DNA from: Myxococcota bacterium
GTDB lineage: Bacteria > Myxococcota_A > UBA796 > UBA2385
DNA length: 64,000 nt
Direction of reading: 5' to 3'
NCBI GenBank assembly: GCA_023150805.1
Contig: JAKLKF010000029.1
Location: 1-64,000 of the forward strand
Part shown: positions 25,550 through 34,705 of the stretch, in pieces
Layout: the number at the start of each line of letters is the position of its first letter
How positions within the stretch are numbered: position 1 is the stretch's first letter
Made by a program: the position numbers and the translations under genes
Notes under the pieces: generated by a model
Databases searched by the model: none
The model's input: the letters and a program-made list of their open reading frames with translations, nothing else
Told to the model about the DNA's origin: nothing

Positions 25550-26130
25550 TCCGCGCGCAGCAGCTTGATCCCCGCCTGGGAGGCCATGCCGTCCAGCTCG
25601 GCCCGGCTGTCCTCGAACCACAGCCACTGGGCGACGTTCATCACCGGCGCGATGAGCGGCAGCGGGAGCAGGCAGAGCATCACGGCCACCATCGAGATCA
25701 GCATGGCGATGCCGAAGAAGATGATGTGCTCGCTCATGTGGGCGCCGACGTGCTTCAGCGACAGCTTCGCGTTGTCCAGGGGCGCGTAGCGGCCGTCGGC
25801 GGCCAGCGGCATCTGGAACTGCAGGGCCACGGCCGCGACGGTGCCGCCGATGCCGCCGGCCATGCCGCCCAGCGAGATGGCGCCGAACCAGATGAGGTAG
25901 TTGACCAGGTCCTCGGCCACGTGGCGCATGTCGAAGAGGGGGCCGATGGAGGGGCCGCGGCCCTCGCGCAGGCTGTCGCGCACCTCGCGCATCAGGTTGG
26001 GGGTCAGCAGGCCCGCCAGGCCGCAGGTGCCGATGCTGAGCACCAGGAAGACGGTGTAGAGCACGATCCAGGCGACCAGGTGCTGCTGCACCTGCTCCCA
26101 GGCCTTCTTGTAGTAGTCCAGCGGCGCCAT
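25546..26130 (-). CDS. Polytopic membrane protein of unknown function
   Basis: 194 residues with about four hydrophobic segments (roughly 17-45, 75-105, 133-160 and a short one after 160) and an amphipathic start (YYKKAWEQVQQHL). The pattern resembles small DUF4013-like membrane proteins, but I cannot assign it. There are no catalytic residues in an obvious pattern. The ATG at 26130 follows GGGAGCAACC. It is divergent from the SLC12-type transporter, and the two share a compact promoter (26131-26185) with overlapping -10 boxes, which argues for joint expression. Confidence 0.72.
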   Translation of the reverse strand: MAPLDYYKKAWEQVQQHLVAWIVLYTVFLVLSIGTCGLAGLLTPNLMREVRDSLREGRGPSIGPLFDMRHVAEDLVNYLIWFGAISLGGMAGGIGGTVAAVALQFQMPLAADGRYAPLDNAKLSLKHVGAHMSEHIIFFGIAMLISMVAVMLCLLPLPLIAPVMNVAQWLWFEDSRAELDGMASQAGIKLLRAD

Positions 26131-26185
26131 GGTTGCTCCCGGGGGGGGCGGGAGCATAGCGGAGGGGCCCGCCCAGGAGGGCTCC
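26131..26185. promoter_or_regulatory. Overlapping bidirectional promoter
   Basis: In the centre, GCATAGCG on the plus strand reads CGCTATGC on the minus strand, giving near-symmetrical -10 boxes (plus TAGCGG, minus TATGCT) for the transporter (start 26186, AGGAGGGCTCC ribosome site) and the membrane protein (start 26130). Confidence 0.5.
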
Positions 26186-28342
26186 GTGTCGGAGGCCCCG
26201 GAGCCCCAGACGTCCACCCGCCGCATCTTCGGCACCTTCGCCGGGGTCTACCGCCCGGTGTTCCTGGGTGTCGTGGGGGGCCTGCTCTACCTGCGCGAGG
26301 GCTGGCTGGTCGGCAACAGCGGCCTGCTGGGCGCCCTGCTCATCATCGGCCTGTCGGTCGCGATCTCCGGCACGACCGCCCTGTCGCTGGCCAGCATCGC
26401 CAGCAACGTGCGCGTGCGGCCCGGCGGCGCCTTCGCCATCATCGCCCAGGCCCTGGGGCTGGAGGCCGGCGGCGCCATCGGCCTGCCGCTGTTCATCGCG
26501 CAGGCGGCCTCCTCCGCGATGTACGCCTACGCCTTCTCCGAGGCCTGGGGCCACGTCTTCCCGGCCCACCCGCCCCAGCTCGTCGCCTTCCTGGCCTTCG
26601 GCGCCCTGGCCCTGCTGGCCTGGCGCTCGGCGGGGGTCGCCTTCCGCGCCCAGGCGGTGATGTTCGTCGTGGTCTGCGTGGCGCTCACCTCGGCCCTGCT
26701 CGGGCTGTTCTCGGCCGAGACGCTGCACCCTCCGACCCTGCTGGGGCACACCACCGGCGAGGACCTGGTCACCGCCTTCGCCATCTTCTTCCCCGCCGCC
26801 ACCGGGATCATGGTCGGCGTGGGCATGTCCGGCGACCTGCGCGACCCGCGGCGCTCGATCCCGCGCGGCACGCTGTGGGCCTGGGGCACGACCTCGGTCA
26901 TCTACCTGGGCTTCGCCTTCTTCTACTCGGCGATCGGCAGCCCAGAGGAGCTGGTCGCGCACCGCACCATCATCATCGACCGGGCGCTGTTCCCGCCCCT
27001 GGTGCTGGCCGGCCTGATGGCCTCGACCCTGATGGCGGCGCTCTCGGCCCTGGTGACGGCGCCGCGGCTGCTCCAGGCGATGGCCGCCCACGGTGTCGTG
27101 CCCGGCGCGCGCTGGCTGGGGCGGCTCACACCCGAGGGCGAGCCCCGCAACGCCGTGCTGGCCACGACCGCCCTGGCCGCCACCGGGCTCGCGGCGGGCT
27201 CGCTGAACGCCATCGCGCCGCTGATCACCAGCTTCTTCATCATGACCTACCTGGCGATCAACGGCGTGGTCTACGTCGAGATCGTCCTGGGCATGATCTC
27301 CTTCCGGCCGACCTTCCGCGTCGGCCGCACGGTGCCGCTGGTGGGCGTCGGCCTGTGCCTGCTGGGGCTGGCCGTCGGCAGCCCCTTCGGCGGCGTGCTG
27401 GAGCTGGCCCTGGTACTGGGCGTCTACCTGCTGCTGGCGCGCCGCAGCCTGGCCACGCCCTGGGAGACGGTGCGCTCGGGCATCGCGGTGAACCTGGCGG
27501 CCTGGGCCGCGCGCCGGGCCTCCCGCATCGAGCGCAGCGAGCGCGCCTGGAAGCCCGACCTGCTGGTGCCGGTCGCCAGCATCGAGCAGGCCCGGGACAT
27601 GCGCCCCTGGGTCGAGGACCTGGCCCGCCGCAACGGCAGCATCCGCTGGGTGGCGCTGGGCCCGCGCGAGGACCTGCCCGCCGCCCTGCCCGCCCTGGTC
27701 GACAAGGAGCGGGAGGGCGACCTGCACGCGACCTGGACCCGCCTGGAGACCGACCGCTACATGGAGGGCCTCGGGCTGGCCATGGACGCGCTGCAGGGGG
27801 CGCTCTTCCCGCCCAACCTGGTCGCCGTCGACCTGCGCCGGGTCTCCGACGGCGAGCTGGCCCTGTACCTGGACCACTGCCGGCGCCTGTCCGTCGGCCT
27901 GCTGCTCTGGCAGCCCCACCCGCAAGGGGGGATCGGGGCGCGCCGCGCCATCGACGTGTGGATCTCCGACCGGGCGCCGCAGTGGCGGCTGGAGCTGCAC
28001 GTCACCAACCTGGACCTGCCGGTGCTGGTGGGCCTGCTGCTGGCCGAGGCCTGGCAGGCCGAGCTGCGGCTGTGCACCTCGCCCCGCGACCCCGCGGACG
28101 CCGCGGCGGCCGAGGCCTTCCTGCGCGCGGTCGTCGACCAGGCCCGCCTGCCCCGACGCACCACCGTGCACGTGCTGCCGGGCCCCTTCGCCGCGGCGCT
28201 CACGCAGGCCCCGCCGGCCGACCTGCACCTGTTCGGCATGCCCCCCGCCCTGTCTCGCGCCCGGCTGGACGAGGTCGCGGCCGCCTGCCAGGGTAGCTGC
28301 TTGTGGCTGCTCGACTCCGGCCACGAGAGCGCCCTTGCCTGA
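26186..28342 (+). CDS. SLC12-type (cation-chloride cotransporter-like) APC-fold transporter
   Basis: 718 residues. Residues about 20-440 hold 12 membrane segments of the amino-acid/polyamine/organocation fold; the opening GVYRPVFLGVVGGLLYLREGW and GNSGLLGALLIIG resemble the SILG(V/I)ILFLRLGW-VG start of cation-chloride cotransporters. The last ~270 residues are a soluble alpha/beta domain (KPDLLVPVASIEQARDM...), which is also typical of SLC12 members and of their bacterial relatives. Ions are presumed; an amino-acid substrate is possible. I choose GTG at 26186 (AGGAGG 5 nt upstream, -10 box before it) rather than ATG at 26129, which would overlap the divergent gene. Its end overlaps the phosphatidylcholine synthase start by 8 nt. 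Confidence 0.78.
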   Translation: MSEAPEPQTSTRRIFGTFAGVYRPVFLGVVGGLLYLREGWLVGNSGLLGALLIIGLSVAISGTTALSLASIASNVRVRPGGAFAIIAQALGLEAGGAIGLPLFIAQAASSAMYAYAFSEAWGHVFPAHPPQLVAFLAFGALALLAWRSAGVAFRAQAVMFVVVCVALTSALLGLFSAETLHPPTLLGHTTGEDLVTAFAIFFPAATGIMVGVGMSGDLRDPRRSIPRGTLWAWGTTSVIYLGFAFFYSAIGSPEELVAHRTIIIDRALFPPLVLAGLMASTLMAALSALVTAPRLLQAMAAHGVVPGARWLGRLTPEGEPRNAVLATTALAATGLAAGSLNAIAPLITSFFIMTYLAINGVVYVEIVLGMISFRPTFRVGRTVPLVGVGLCLLGLAVGSPFGGVLELALVLGVYLLLARRSLATPWETVRSGIAVNLAAWAARRASRIERSERAWKPDLLVPVASIEQARDMRPWVEDLARRNGSIRWVALGPREDLPAALPALVDKEREGDLHATWTRLETDRYMEGLGLAMDALQGALFPPNLVAVDLRRVSDGELALYLDHCRRLSVGLLLWQPHPQGGIGARRAIDVWISDRAPQWRLELHVTNLDLPVLVGLLLAEAWQAELRLCTSPRDPADAAAAEAFLRAVVDQARLPRRTTVHVLPGPFAAALTQAPPADLHLFGMPPALSRARLDEVAAACQGSCLWLLDSGHESALA

Positions 28343-29102
28343 CGCCTCCCCCTCCGCGCCCTCCGCCCCCCCCGCCACGGGCCACGCGCGCCTGCTGGTC
28401 GCGCTCGCCTGGGGGGTCCACCTCTACACGGCGCTGGGCCTGCCCCTGGCGCTCCTGGCGGTCCAGGCCCTGGTCGACGGCGACGCCGGCCGCTTCCTGC
28501 TGCTCAACATCGTCGCGGTCGTCATCGACGCCTCCGACGGCACGCTGGCGCGCTGGCTGCGGGTCAAGGAGCGCGTGCCCTTCGACGGCGCCCTGCTCGA
28601 CAACATCGTCGACTTCCTCACCTACGCCTTCCTGCCGGCCCTGGCCCTGCCGATGCTGGGCCTGCTGCCGGCCGCCTGGGCCTGGGTCGCCGCCGTGCCG
28701 CTGCTGGCCAGCGGCTTCCAGTTCTGCCAGGCCATCGCCAAGACGGACCAGGCCTTCGTCGGCTTCCCCTCCTACTGGAACGTGCTGCTGCTGTACCTGG
28801 TCGTGCTCCAGCCCCCGCCGGCCCTCACCGTCGCCCTGCTGCTCCTGCTCTCGGCCCTGGTCTTCGTGCCGATCCACTACCTGTACCCCTCGCGCACCCG
28901 CCTGCTGCGCCCGCTGACGGTGGGCCTGGGCGTGGTCTGGGGCCTGGCCTGCGTCGCCCTGGCCCTGGCGCCCACCGCGCGCTGGGCCCCGACCCTGGCC
29001 TGGGCCTCGCTGTCCTACGTCGGCTACTACGTCGCCCTCTCCTTCGTGCACCACCGGCGCGTGCACCAGGGCCCACCCCCGGGGCGGCCTCCTCCGCAGT
29101 AG
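28335..29102 (+). CDS. pcs: Phosphatidylcholine synthase (CDP-alcohol phosphatidyltransferase)
   Basis: 255 residues with about eight membrane segments. The CDP-alcohol phosphotransferase motif D-x2-D-G-x2-A-R-x8-G-x3-D-x3-D is complete in DASDGTLAR, then FDGALLDNIVD. FVGFPSYWNVLLLYL is characteristic of bacterial Pcs, which joins choline to CDP-diacylglycerol to make phosphatidylcholine and CMP in the inner membrane. It starts with TTG at 28335 (GAGAGC 4 nt upstream), overlapping the transporter stop at 28342, so the two are coupled. A link between the upstream transporter and choline supply is tempting but only inference. The small HTH gene follows after 20 bp. Confidence 0.85.
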   Translation: MPDASPSAPSAPPATGHARLLVALAWGVHLYTALGLPLALLAVQALVDGDAGRFLLLNIVAVVIDASDGTLARWLRVKERVPFDGALLDNIVDFLTYAFLPALALPMLGLLPAAWAWVAAVPLLASGFQFCQAIAKTDQAFVGFPSYWNVLLLYLVVLQPPPALTVALLLLLSALVFVPIHYLYPSRTRLLRPLTVGLGVVWGLACVALALAPTARWAPTLAWASLSYVGYYVALSFVHHRRVHQGPPPGRPPPQ

Positions 29103-29122
29103 GCTGCGGGCAGGAGGCCCCC

Positions 29123-29416
29123 ATGGACGAAGCGGCTGCCCCCCTGGGGGACGTGAAGGCCCGCCGCAAGGCGCTGGGCTGGAGCCGGGCCGAGCTGGCC
29201 GACCGCGCCGGCATCGACCCGCGCCTGGTGCAGCTCGTCGAGCTGGACCAGTGGACCGAGGAGGGCGCCCTGGCCCGCCTGGCCGAGGTGCTGCGCCGGG
29301 CCGAGGCCGGCGAGGTGGACGTGCGCCTGCGCCGCGTGCAGGCCGAGGAGGGGGCCGCCCGCTTCGGCGAGCAGGAGGCCACCAACCCCGTCCGGGGGGA
29401 CCTGCCCGAGGCCTGA
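29123..29416 (+). CDS. Small Xre-type helix-turn-helix protein
   Basis: 97 residues. Residues 9-40 form an HTH of Xre/Cro type (VKARRKALGWSRAELADRAG followed by IDPRLVQLVEL), and residues 44-60 a short helix (ALARLAEVLRRAE). The last 30 residues are acidic and probably flexible. It likely binds DNA as a regulator, perhaps of the lipid genes just upstream. The ATG follows AGGAGGCCCCC; TAGGCT at the end of pcs could be a -10 box but also contains that gene's stop codon. Confidence 0.78.
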   Translation: MDEAAAPLGDVKARRKALGWSRAELADRAGIDPRLVQLVELDQWTEEGALARLAEVLRRAEAGEVDVRLRRVQAEEGAARFGEQEATNPVRGDLPEA

Positions 29417-29450
29417 GCCCCGGTTGCGGCCCGCTCCGCCCCCGACCGGC

Positions 29451-29870
29451 TCAGCCCCCGACGGGCACCAGGCGCGCCAGGGCCTCGACCTCGGCCAGCG
29501 GCTGGCCCGTGATGATCCGCCGCTCCTCGGGCGGGCCGACCAGCTCCAGCACCAGCACGCTGCCGCCCCCTCCCTGCTCGGCGTGGCAGCCGTGCACCCG
29601 GCGCCGCGGCACCGCCGGCCCGTCGGGCAGGACCACGGCCGCCTCGCTCACCACGATGTCGCCCTGGTAGGCCCACAGCAGGAAGGCGGCCAGGCCCGCC
29701 AGCGCCATGGCCGAGATCACGAGCACGCCCAGGGAGGCGAAGCCGGTGAGCAGCGCCTGCCCGGTCACGCCGCAGCCGACCGCGATGGTCATCAGGCCGC
29801 CGGTCAGCGCCCAGCGCGTGGTCTTGGGCACGCGCCAGGCCCGCAGGGTGTGGGGGGAGGTGTCCGCCAT
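29451..29870 (-). CDS. Small membrane protein with two transmembrane helices
   Basis: 139 residues. Two hydrophobic helices (about 20-40 and 45-70) are followed by a soluble beta-rich part (DIVVSEAAVVLPDGPAVPRRRVHG), a PH-like or DUF-type arrangement seen in bacterial membrane proteins of unknown role. Nothing catalytic is visible. The start ATG at 29870 lies 8 nt after ATAGCT on the minus strand, with no ribosome site, so a leaderless mRNA is likely. It is convergent with the HTH gene and divergent from the lipoprotein at 30010. Confidence 0.7.
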   Translation of the reverse strand: MADTSPHTLRAWRVPKTTRWALTGGLMTIAVGCGVTGQALLTGFASLGVLVISAMALAGLAAFLLWAYQGDIVVSEAAVVLPDGPAVPRRRVHGCHAEQGGGGSVLVLELVGPPEERRIITGQPLAEVEALARLVPVGG

Positions 29871-30009
29871 GGTCGTGGAGCTATCTCTACCGGTGGAGCC
29901 TGGACCCGCCTCCGTGGCCGCCTGTCGCAGGGGGCTGTCGTTCCCCGGTCCGGTCCGCAGACCCCTGCCCACCGGGGCTATCTTCTCCTCGGACCCGCCC
30001 GGAGCTCCC
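29871..30009. promoter_or_regulatory. Divergent promoter region 29871-30009
   Basis: 139 bp. Minus strand: TAGAGATAGCT (fwd 29879-29889) for the membrane protein. Plus strand: CTATCTTC near 29979 followed by CCCGGAGCTCCC before the ATG at 30010. Confidence 0.45.
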
Positions 30010-30372
30010 ATGCGCCCGCCCCGCCTGCTGCTCGCCGCCACCGCGCACCTGCCCCTGCTGGCCTGCGAGGAGGGCATCGACTGCACCACCGAGGCCCGGG
30101 CCTCGGTCCAGCTCACGGTGGTCGACGCCGCCGGCGCCACCATCCCCGACGCCAGCGCCACCTACACCATCGAGAGCGAGAGCTGGCCCGCGCCGCAGGA
30201 CTGCGAGGACCTGGGCGGCGGCACCCTGGTCTGCGGCTGGGAGGTGGAGGACACCTTCCACATCGAGGTAGAGGCTCCGGGCTACGCCGCCAGGACCCTG
30301 GAGGTCGAGGTCGGCGGCGACGAGTGCCACGTCATCACCGAGCAGGTCGAGGTCGTGCTCGACCCGGCCTGA
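30010..30372 (+). CDS. Small lipoprotein with Ig-like/carboxypeptidase-regulatory-like domain
   Basis: 120 residues. Signal peptide ends in a lipobox LLAC (Cys19). The mature part is a single beta-sandwich-like domain (ASVQLTVVDAAGATIPDASATYTIE ... EAPGYAARTLEVEVGG split by a Cys pair), like carboxypeptidase-regulatory or Big-type domains that decorate surface proteins. Five cysteines besides the lipidated one could form disulfides. The ATG is preceded by CGGAGCTCCC and a TATCTT -10 box. It is followed 20 bp later by another lipoprotein gene, probably in the same transcript. Confidence 0.75.
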   Translation: MRPPRLLLAATAHLPLLACEEGIDCTTEARASVQLTVVDAAGATIPDASATYTIESESWPAPQDCEDLGGGTLVCGWEVEDTFHIEVEAPGYAARTLEVEVGGDECHVITEQVEVVLDPA

Positions 30373-30391
30373 GAGAAGCCCCGGAGCCTCC

Positions 30392-31234
30392 ATGTCCTCC
30401 CTGCCCTGGTCGCTGCTGCTGCTCTCCCTGGCTGCCTGCGGCGACAAGGAGGGGGACGACGACGACGACGGGGACGCCGACGGGGGCGCCCTCGACGGTG
30501 GCGCGGAAGACGGTGGCGCGGAAGACGGTGGCGCGGAAGACGGTGGCGCGGAAGACGGTGGCGCGGGGGACGGGGGCGCGGGGGACGGTGGCGCGGGGGA
30601 CGGGGGGGCCGGCGGCGGCTCGGCCTGCCCCGACTACATGGGGCTGGGGACGGTCGGCGCCTGGCGCGAGTACCAGACCACCGCCTCCTACCAGGCGGAG
30701 TACGGGATCTCGGGGACCTACACGATGGAGGTGGAGTCGATCTCCGGTCCCGTGGTGCGCGCGCGCATGGACAGCGACTACCGGTACGCAGACGGCGGCC
30801 GTGCGCTGACGGCGGCGACCTACGAGTACCGCTGCGACGACGAGGGCGCGTCGATGACCGCCTACCGGGCCGAAGGCAGCTACGACGGGCCGAGCACCGA
30901 CTACACCTGGAGCCAGGACACGGTCTACAGCGACGCCTACCTGTCCCTCGTCCCCGACGTCGAGGAGGGCACGACCTGGACGGACACCTGGGCGTCGTCC
31001 ACGACCTTCTGGACCAGCCTGTCCGGGTCCAGCTCTTCGACCTCGACGGGCAGCACCAGCTACCGGGCGGGCGCCGAGAGCAGCGTCACGGTCCCGGCGG
31101 GGACCTTCTCCGCCCGCCGCTTCGAGGCCACGACGACGACAGGCGGCTCCTCCGTCGTCAGCGCCTGGATGTCCGAGCGCGCGCTGGGGCAGGTGCAGAG
31201 CGAGTACTACGAGCTGGTCGACTCCGGCGGCTGA
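30392..31234 (+). CDS. Lipoprotein with DGGAE repeats and beta-rich surface domain
   Basis: 280 residues. Lipobox LAAC (Cys16) ends the signal peptide. A strongly acidic run of Asp, then eight DGGAE/DGGAG units (about 35-74), forms a flexible linker, and from about 80 a beta-rich, Ser/Thr/Tyr-rich domain follows (ASYQAEYGISGTYTMEVESI). No enzymatic motif is visible. It should sit on the outer or inner membrane surface with the linker holding the domain away from the lipid. The ATG follows CCCGGAGCCTCC. It is convergent with icmF, 6 bp away. Confidence 0.78.
   Translation: MSSLPWSLLLLSLAACGDKEGDDDDDGDADGGALDGGAEDGGAEDGGAEDGGAEDGGAGDGGAGDGGAGDGGAGGGSACPDYMGLGTVGAWREYQTTASYQAEYGISGTYTMEVESISGPVVRARMDSDYRYADGGRALTAATYEYRCDDEGASMTAYRAEGSYDGPSTDYTWSQDTVYSDAYLSLVPDVEEGTTWTDTWASSTTFWTSLSGSSSSTSTGSTSYRAGAESSVTVPAGTFSARRFEATTTTGGSSVVSAWMSERALGQVQSEYYELVDSGG
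30494..30613 (+). repeat. 15-bp tandem repeat encoding DGGAE/DGGAG
   Basis: Eight 15-bp units in frame inside the lipoprotein gene; the first four are identical or nearly so. They encode the flexible linker after the lipidation site. Confidence 0.88.
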
Positions 31235-31240
31235 CCCGCC

Positions 31241-34200
31241 CTACATGTTCCGCCGGTACTGCCCGCCGACCTGGTAGAGCGCCGCCGAGATCTGCCCCAG
31301 CGTGCAGACCTTGCAGGCCTCCATCAGCCGCTCGAACAGGTTGCCGTGCTGCACGGCCGCCTGGGTCAGCAGCGCCAGCTCGTGCTCGGCCGCCTGCGCG
31401 CCGCGGGCGTGGATCTCGTCGCGGCAGGAGATGGCGAACTGCTTCTCCTCGGGGGTGGAGCGGAAGACCTCGTCGGGGATGATGGTCGGCGAGCCCTGGG
31501 GGTCGAGGAAGGTGTTCACGCCCACGATCGGCAGCTCGCCCGTGTGCTTGCGCGTCTCGTAGTACAGCGACTCCTCCTGGATCTTCGCGCGCTGGTACAT
31601 GCGCTCCATCGCGCCGAGCACGCCGCCGCGCTCGGCGATGCGGCGGAACTCCTCGAGGACGGCGCCCTCGACCAGGTCGGTGAGGTACTCGACGATGAAC
31701 GAACCCTGGTTGGGGTTCTCGTTCATCGACAGGCCCAGCTCCTTGTTGATGATGAGCTGGATCGCCAGGGCGCGGCGCACCGACTCCTCGGTGGGGGTGG
31801 TGATCGCCTCGTCATAGGCGTTGGTGTGCAGGCTGTTGCAGTTGTCGTTGAGCGCCGTGAGCGCCTGCAGCGTGGTGCGGATGTCGTTGAAGGCGATCTC
31901 CTGGGCGTGCAGGGACCGGCCGCTGGTCTGGATGTGGTACTTGAGCTTCTGGCTGCGCTCGTCGCCGCCGTACCTGAGCTTCATGGCCTTGGCCCAGACG
32001 CGCCGGGCGACGCGGCCGATGACGGTGTACTCGGGGTCCAGGCCGTTGCTGAAGAAGAAGCTCAGGTTGGGCGCGAAGTCGTCGATGTGCATCCCGCGGG
32101 CCAGGTAGTACTCGACGAAGGTGAAGCCGTTGGCCAGCGTGAAGGCGAGCTGGGAGATCGGGTTCGCGCCGGCCTCGGCGATGTGGTAGCCCGAGATGCT
32201 GACACTGTAGAAGTTCCGCACCTTGCGGTCGATGAAGTACTGCTGGATGTCGCCCATCATGCGCAGGGCGAACTCGGTGCTGAAGATGCAGGTGTTCTGG
32301 GCCTGGTCCTCCTTGAGGATGTCGGCCTGGACGGTGCCACGCACCGTGCTGAGCGTGGCGGCCTTGATCTTGTCGTACACCTCGGCCGGCAGGACCTGGT
32401 CGCCGGTGACCCCCAGCAACAGCAGGCCCAGCCCGTCGTTGCCGGGGGGCAGCTCGCCCTGGTAGCGGGGGCGCTCCCGGCCGGCGTACAGCGCGGCGAT
32501 GGTCGCCTGCACCTGGTCGACCAGGCCGTGGGCGCGGATGTACTTCTCGCACTGCTGGTCGATGGCGGCGTTGAAGAAGAAGCCCAGCAGCATGGGCGCC
32601 GGGCCGTTGATGGTCATGCTGACGCTGGTCGCCGGGTCGCACAGGTCGAAGCCGCTGTAGAGCTTCTTGGCGTCGTCCAGGCTGGCGATGGAGACGCCGG
32701 ACATGCCGATCTTGCCGTAGATGTCGGGGCGGTGGTCCGGATCCTCACCATACAGGGTCACGCTGTCGAAGGCCGTGGACAGGCGCTTGGCCGGGGCGCC
32801 ACGCGTCAGGTAGTGGAAGCGGCGGTTGGTGCGCTCGGGCCCGCCCTCGCCGGCGAACTGCCGGGCGGGGTCCTCGCCCTGGCGCTTGAGCGGGAAGACG
32901 CCGGCCGTGTAGGGGAAGAAGCCGGGCACGTTCTCGCGCAGGGCCCAGCGCAGGAGGTCGCCCCAGTCCTGGTAGGTCGGCAGGGCGACGCGGGGGATGC
33001 GCTGGTGGGACAGGCTCTCCTTCCACAGGTCCTGCTCCAGCACCTTGCCCCGCACCTCGAAGCGGTACTTGTCGGCGTGGTAGCGGGCGACCAGGTCGGG
33101 CCAGTCGGCCAGGATGGCCCGCGACTGCGGGGTGAGGCGGGCGGCCAGCTCGTCGTGCATCCGCACCAGGTCCGCGATGTAGCCGGGCTCGCCCTCGACG
33201 ACCTGCACGGCCTGGACCAGCCCGCCCTGGAGCTCCACCTCGACCCGCTTGCTGCCGACGCGCTCCCGGAGCTGCCGGATCGTGCCGTCGAGCTGGTAGA
33301 GCCGGCGCGCGATGCCGACCTGCTCGTCGACCTGGCGGTCGTACTGTTGACAGACGTCGGCGATCTCGGCCAGGTAGCGGGTGCGCTCGGGCGGGATGAC
33401 GTGCTTCTTCTCCGACAGGCCGCCGGTGACCTCGAAGCGGCTGTGCAGGTCGGCGCCGGTGCGCTCGGCCACCACGTCCATGACGGCCCGGTAGAAGCGG
33501 TTGGTGCCCGGGTCGCTGAACTGGCTGGCGATGGTGCCGAAGACCGGCATGTCCTCGGGGGACCGGTCGAACAGGCCCCGGTTGCGCTGGACCTGCTTGC
33601 GCACGTCGCGCAGCGCGTCCTCGCTGCCGCGCTTGTCGAACTTGTTGATGGCGATGAGATCGGCGAAGTCCAGCATGTCGATCTTCTCGAGCTGGGTGGC
33701 GGCGCCGTACTCGGCCGTCATGACGTACATGCTGACGTCGCTGTGCTCGATGATCTCGGTGTCGGACTGGCCGATGCCGCTGGTCTCGACGATGACCAGG
33801 TCGAAGCCGGCGGCCTTGCAGATGGCGATGGCCTCGCGCACGTGGGCGGACATCGACAGGTTGGCCTGGCGGGTGGCCAGGCTGCGCATGTAGACCCGCG
33901 GGTGGCTGGCGCTGTTCATGCGGATCCGGTCGCCCAGCAGGGCGCCGCCGCTGCGCTTGCGGGTCGGATCGATGGAGAGCACCGCGACGTGCCGGTCCTC
34001 GAAGTCCAGCAGGAAGCGCCGGATCAGCTCGTCCACCAGGCTGGACTTGCCGGCACCCCCCGTGCCGGTGATGCCCAGGACGGGGATGACCCGGTCGGTG
34101 GGGATCCGCGCCTGGACGGCGTCGTGCAGGGCCTGCCGCACCTCGGCGTGGTTCTCGGCGATGGTGATGAGCGCCGCGACGGCCTGGTCGTCCTGGACGG

Positions 34201-34675
34201 ACAGGCGGTCCAGCCAGCCCTGCCAGTCCCCGCCGCGCTTCTCGAAGTCGCAGCCGGCCAGCAGGTCGTCGATCATGCCCTGCAGGCCCATCGCCCGGCC
34301 GTCGTCGGGGCTGTAGATGCGGGCGACGCCGTGGGCGTGCAGCCGCGCGGCCTCGGTCGGCAGGATGGTGCCGCCGCCGCCGCCGTAGACCCTGATGTCG
34401 GCGCCCTTGTCCCGCAGCAGGTCGACCATGTACTCGAAGAACTCGACGTGACCGCCCTGGTAGCTGGTGATGGCGATGCCCTGGGCGTCCTCCTGGATGG
34501 CGCAGTCGACGATCTCGGCCACGCTGCGGTTGTGGCCCAGGTGGATCACCTCGGCGCCGCTGGCCTGGATGATGCGCCGCATGATGTTGATGGCCGCGTC
34601 GTGGCCGTCGAAGAGGCTGGCGGCGGTGACGATGCGCACCGGGTGCCGAAGCTGGCAGCGCGAGGGGCTGTGCAT
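31241..34675 (-). CDS. icmF: Fused isobutyryl-CoA mutase IcmF (B12 enzyme with its own G-protein chaperone)
   Basis: 1144 residues. Residues 1-140: cobalamin-binding domain with DGHDAA (23-28, the lower axial histidine). Residues 195-430: MeaB-type GTPase chaperone, P-loop GTGGAGKS (204-211), [22 protein letters not shown]. Residues about 540-1144: mutase barrel. Phe594 (in GVFPLKR) stands where methylmalonyl-CoA mutase has its substrate Tyr, and Gln793 (in AQNTCIF) where it has Arg, which is the signature for isobutyryl/butyryl-CoA. It interconverts these by radical carbon-skeleton rearrangement. ATG 34675 has GTGGAGC upstream; the in-frame GTG at 34687 overlaps that ribosome site and is rejected. 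Supports valine and branched-acid metabolism. Confidence 0.92.
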   Translation of the reverse strand: MHSPSRCQLRHPVRIVTAASLFDGHDAAINIMRRIIQASGAEVIHLGHNRSVAEIVDCAIQEDAQGIAITSYQGGHVEFFEYMVDLLRDKGADIRVYGGGGGTILPTEAARLHAHGVARIYSPDDGRAMGLQGMIDDLLAGCDFEKRGGDWQGWLDRLSVQDDQAVAALITIAENHAEVRQALHDAVQARIPTDRVIPVLGITGTGGAGKSSLVDELIRRFLLDFEDRHVAVLSIDPTRKRSGGALLGDRIRMNSASHPRVYMRSLATRQANLSMSAHVREAIAICKAAGFDLVIVETSGIGQSDTEIIEHSDVSMYVMTAEYGAATQLEKIDMLDFADLIAINKFDKRGSEDALRDVRKQVQRNRGLFDRSPEDMPVFGTIASQFSDPGTNRFYRAVMDVVAERTGADLHSRFEVTGGLSEKKHVIPPERTRYLAEIADVCQQYDRQVDEQVGIARRLYQLDGTIRQLRERVGSKRVEVELQGGLVQAVQVVEGEPGYIADLVRMHDELAARLTPQSRAILADWPDLVARYHADKYRFEVRGKVLEQDLWKESLSHQRIPRVALPTYQDWGDLLRWALRENVPGFFPYTAGVFPLKRQGEDPARQFAGEGGPERTNRRFHYLTRGAPAKRLSTAFDSVTLYGEDPDHRPDIYGKIGMSGVSIASLDDAKKLYSGFDLCDPATSVSMTINGPAPMLLGFFFNAAIDQQCEKYIRAHGLVDQVQATIAALYAGRERPRYQGELPPGNDGLGLLLLGVTGDQVLPAEVYDKIKAATLSTVRGTVQADILKEDQAQNTCIFSTEFALRMMGDIQQYFIDRKVRNFYSVSISGYHIAEAGANPISQLAFTLANGFTFVEYYLARGMHIDDFAPNLSFFFSNGLDPEYTVIGRVARRVWAKAMKLRYGGDERSQKLKYHIQTSGRSLHAQEIAFNDIRTTLQALTALNDNCNSLHTNAYDEAITTPTEESVRRALAIQLIINKELGLSMNENPNQGSFIVEYLTDLVEGAVLEEFRRIAERGGVLGAMERMYQRAKIQEESLYYETRKHTGELPIVGVNTFLDPQGSPTIIPDEVFRSTPEEKQFAISCRDEIHARGAQAAEHELALLTQAAVQHGNLFERLMEACKVCTLGQISAALYQVGGQYRRNM

Positions 34676-34705
34676 GGGGCGCTCCACGAGGGGAAGGCGG
34701 GGCGT

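Noticed and set aside
29424-30809. Plus-strand frame with repeated VARKT units
   Set aside because: It is the out-of-frame reading of the DGGAE repeat in the lipoprotein gene at 30392.
34676-34687. GTG start for icmF at 34687
   Set aside because: The GTG overlaps the GGAGC ribosome site that serves the ATG at 34675, and it adds only four residues.
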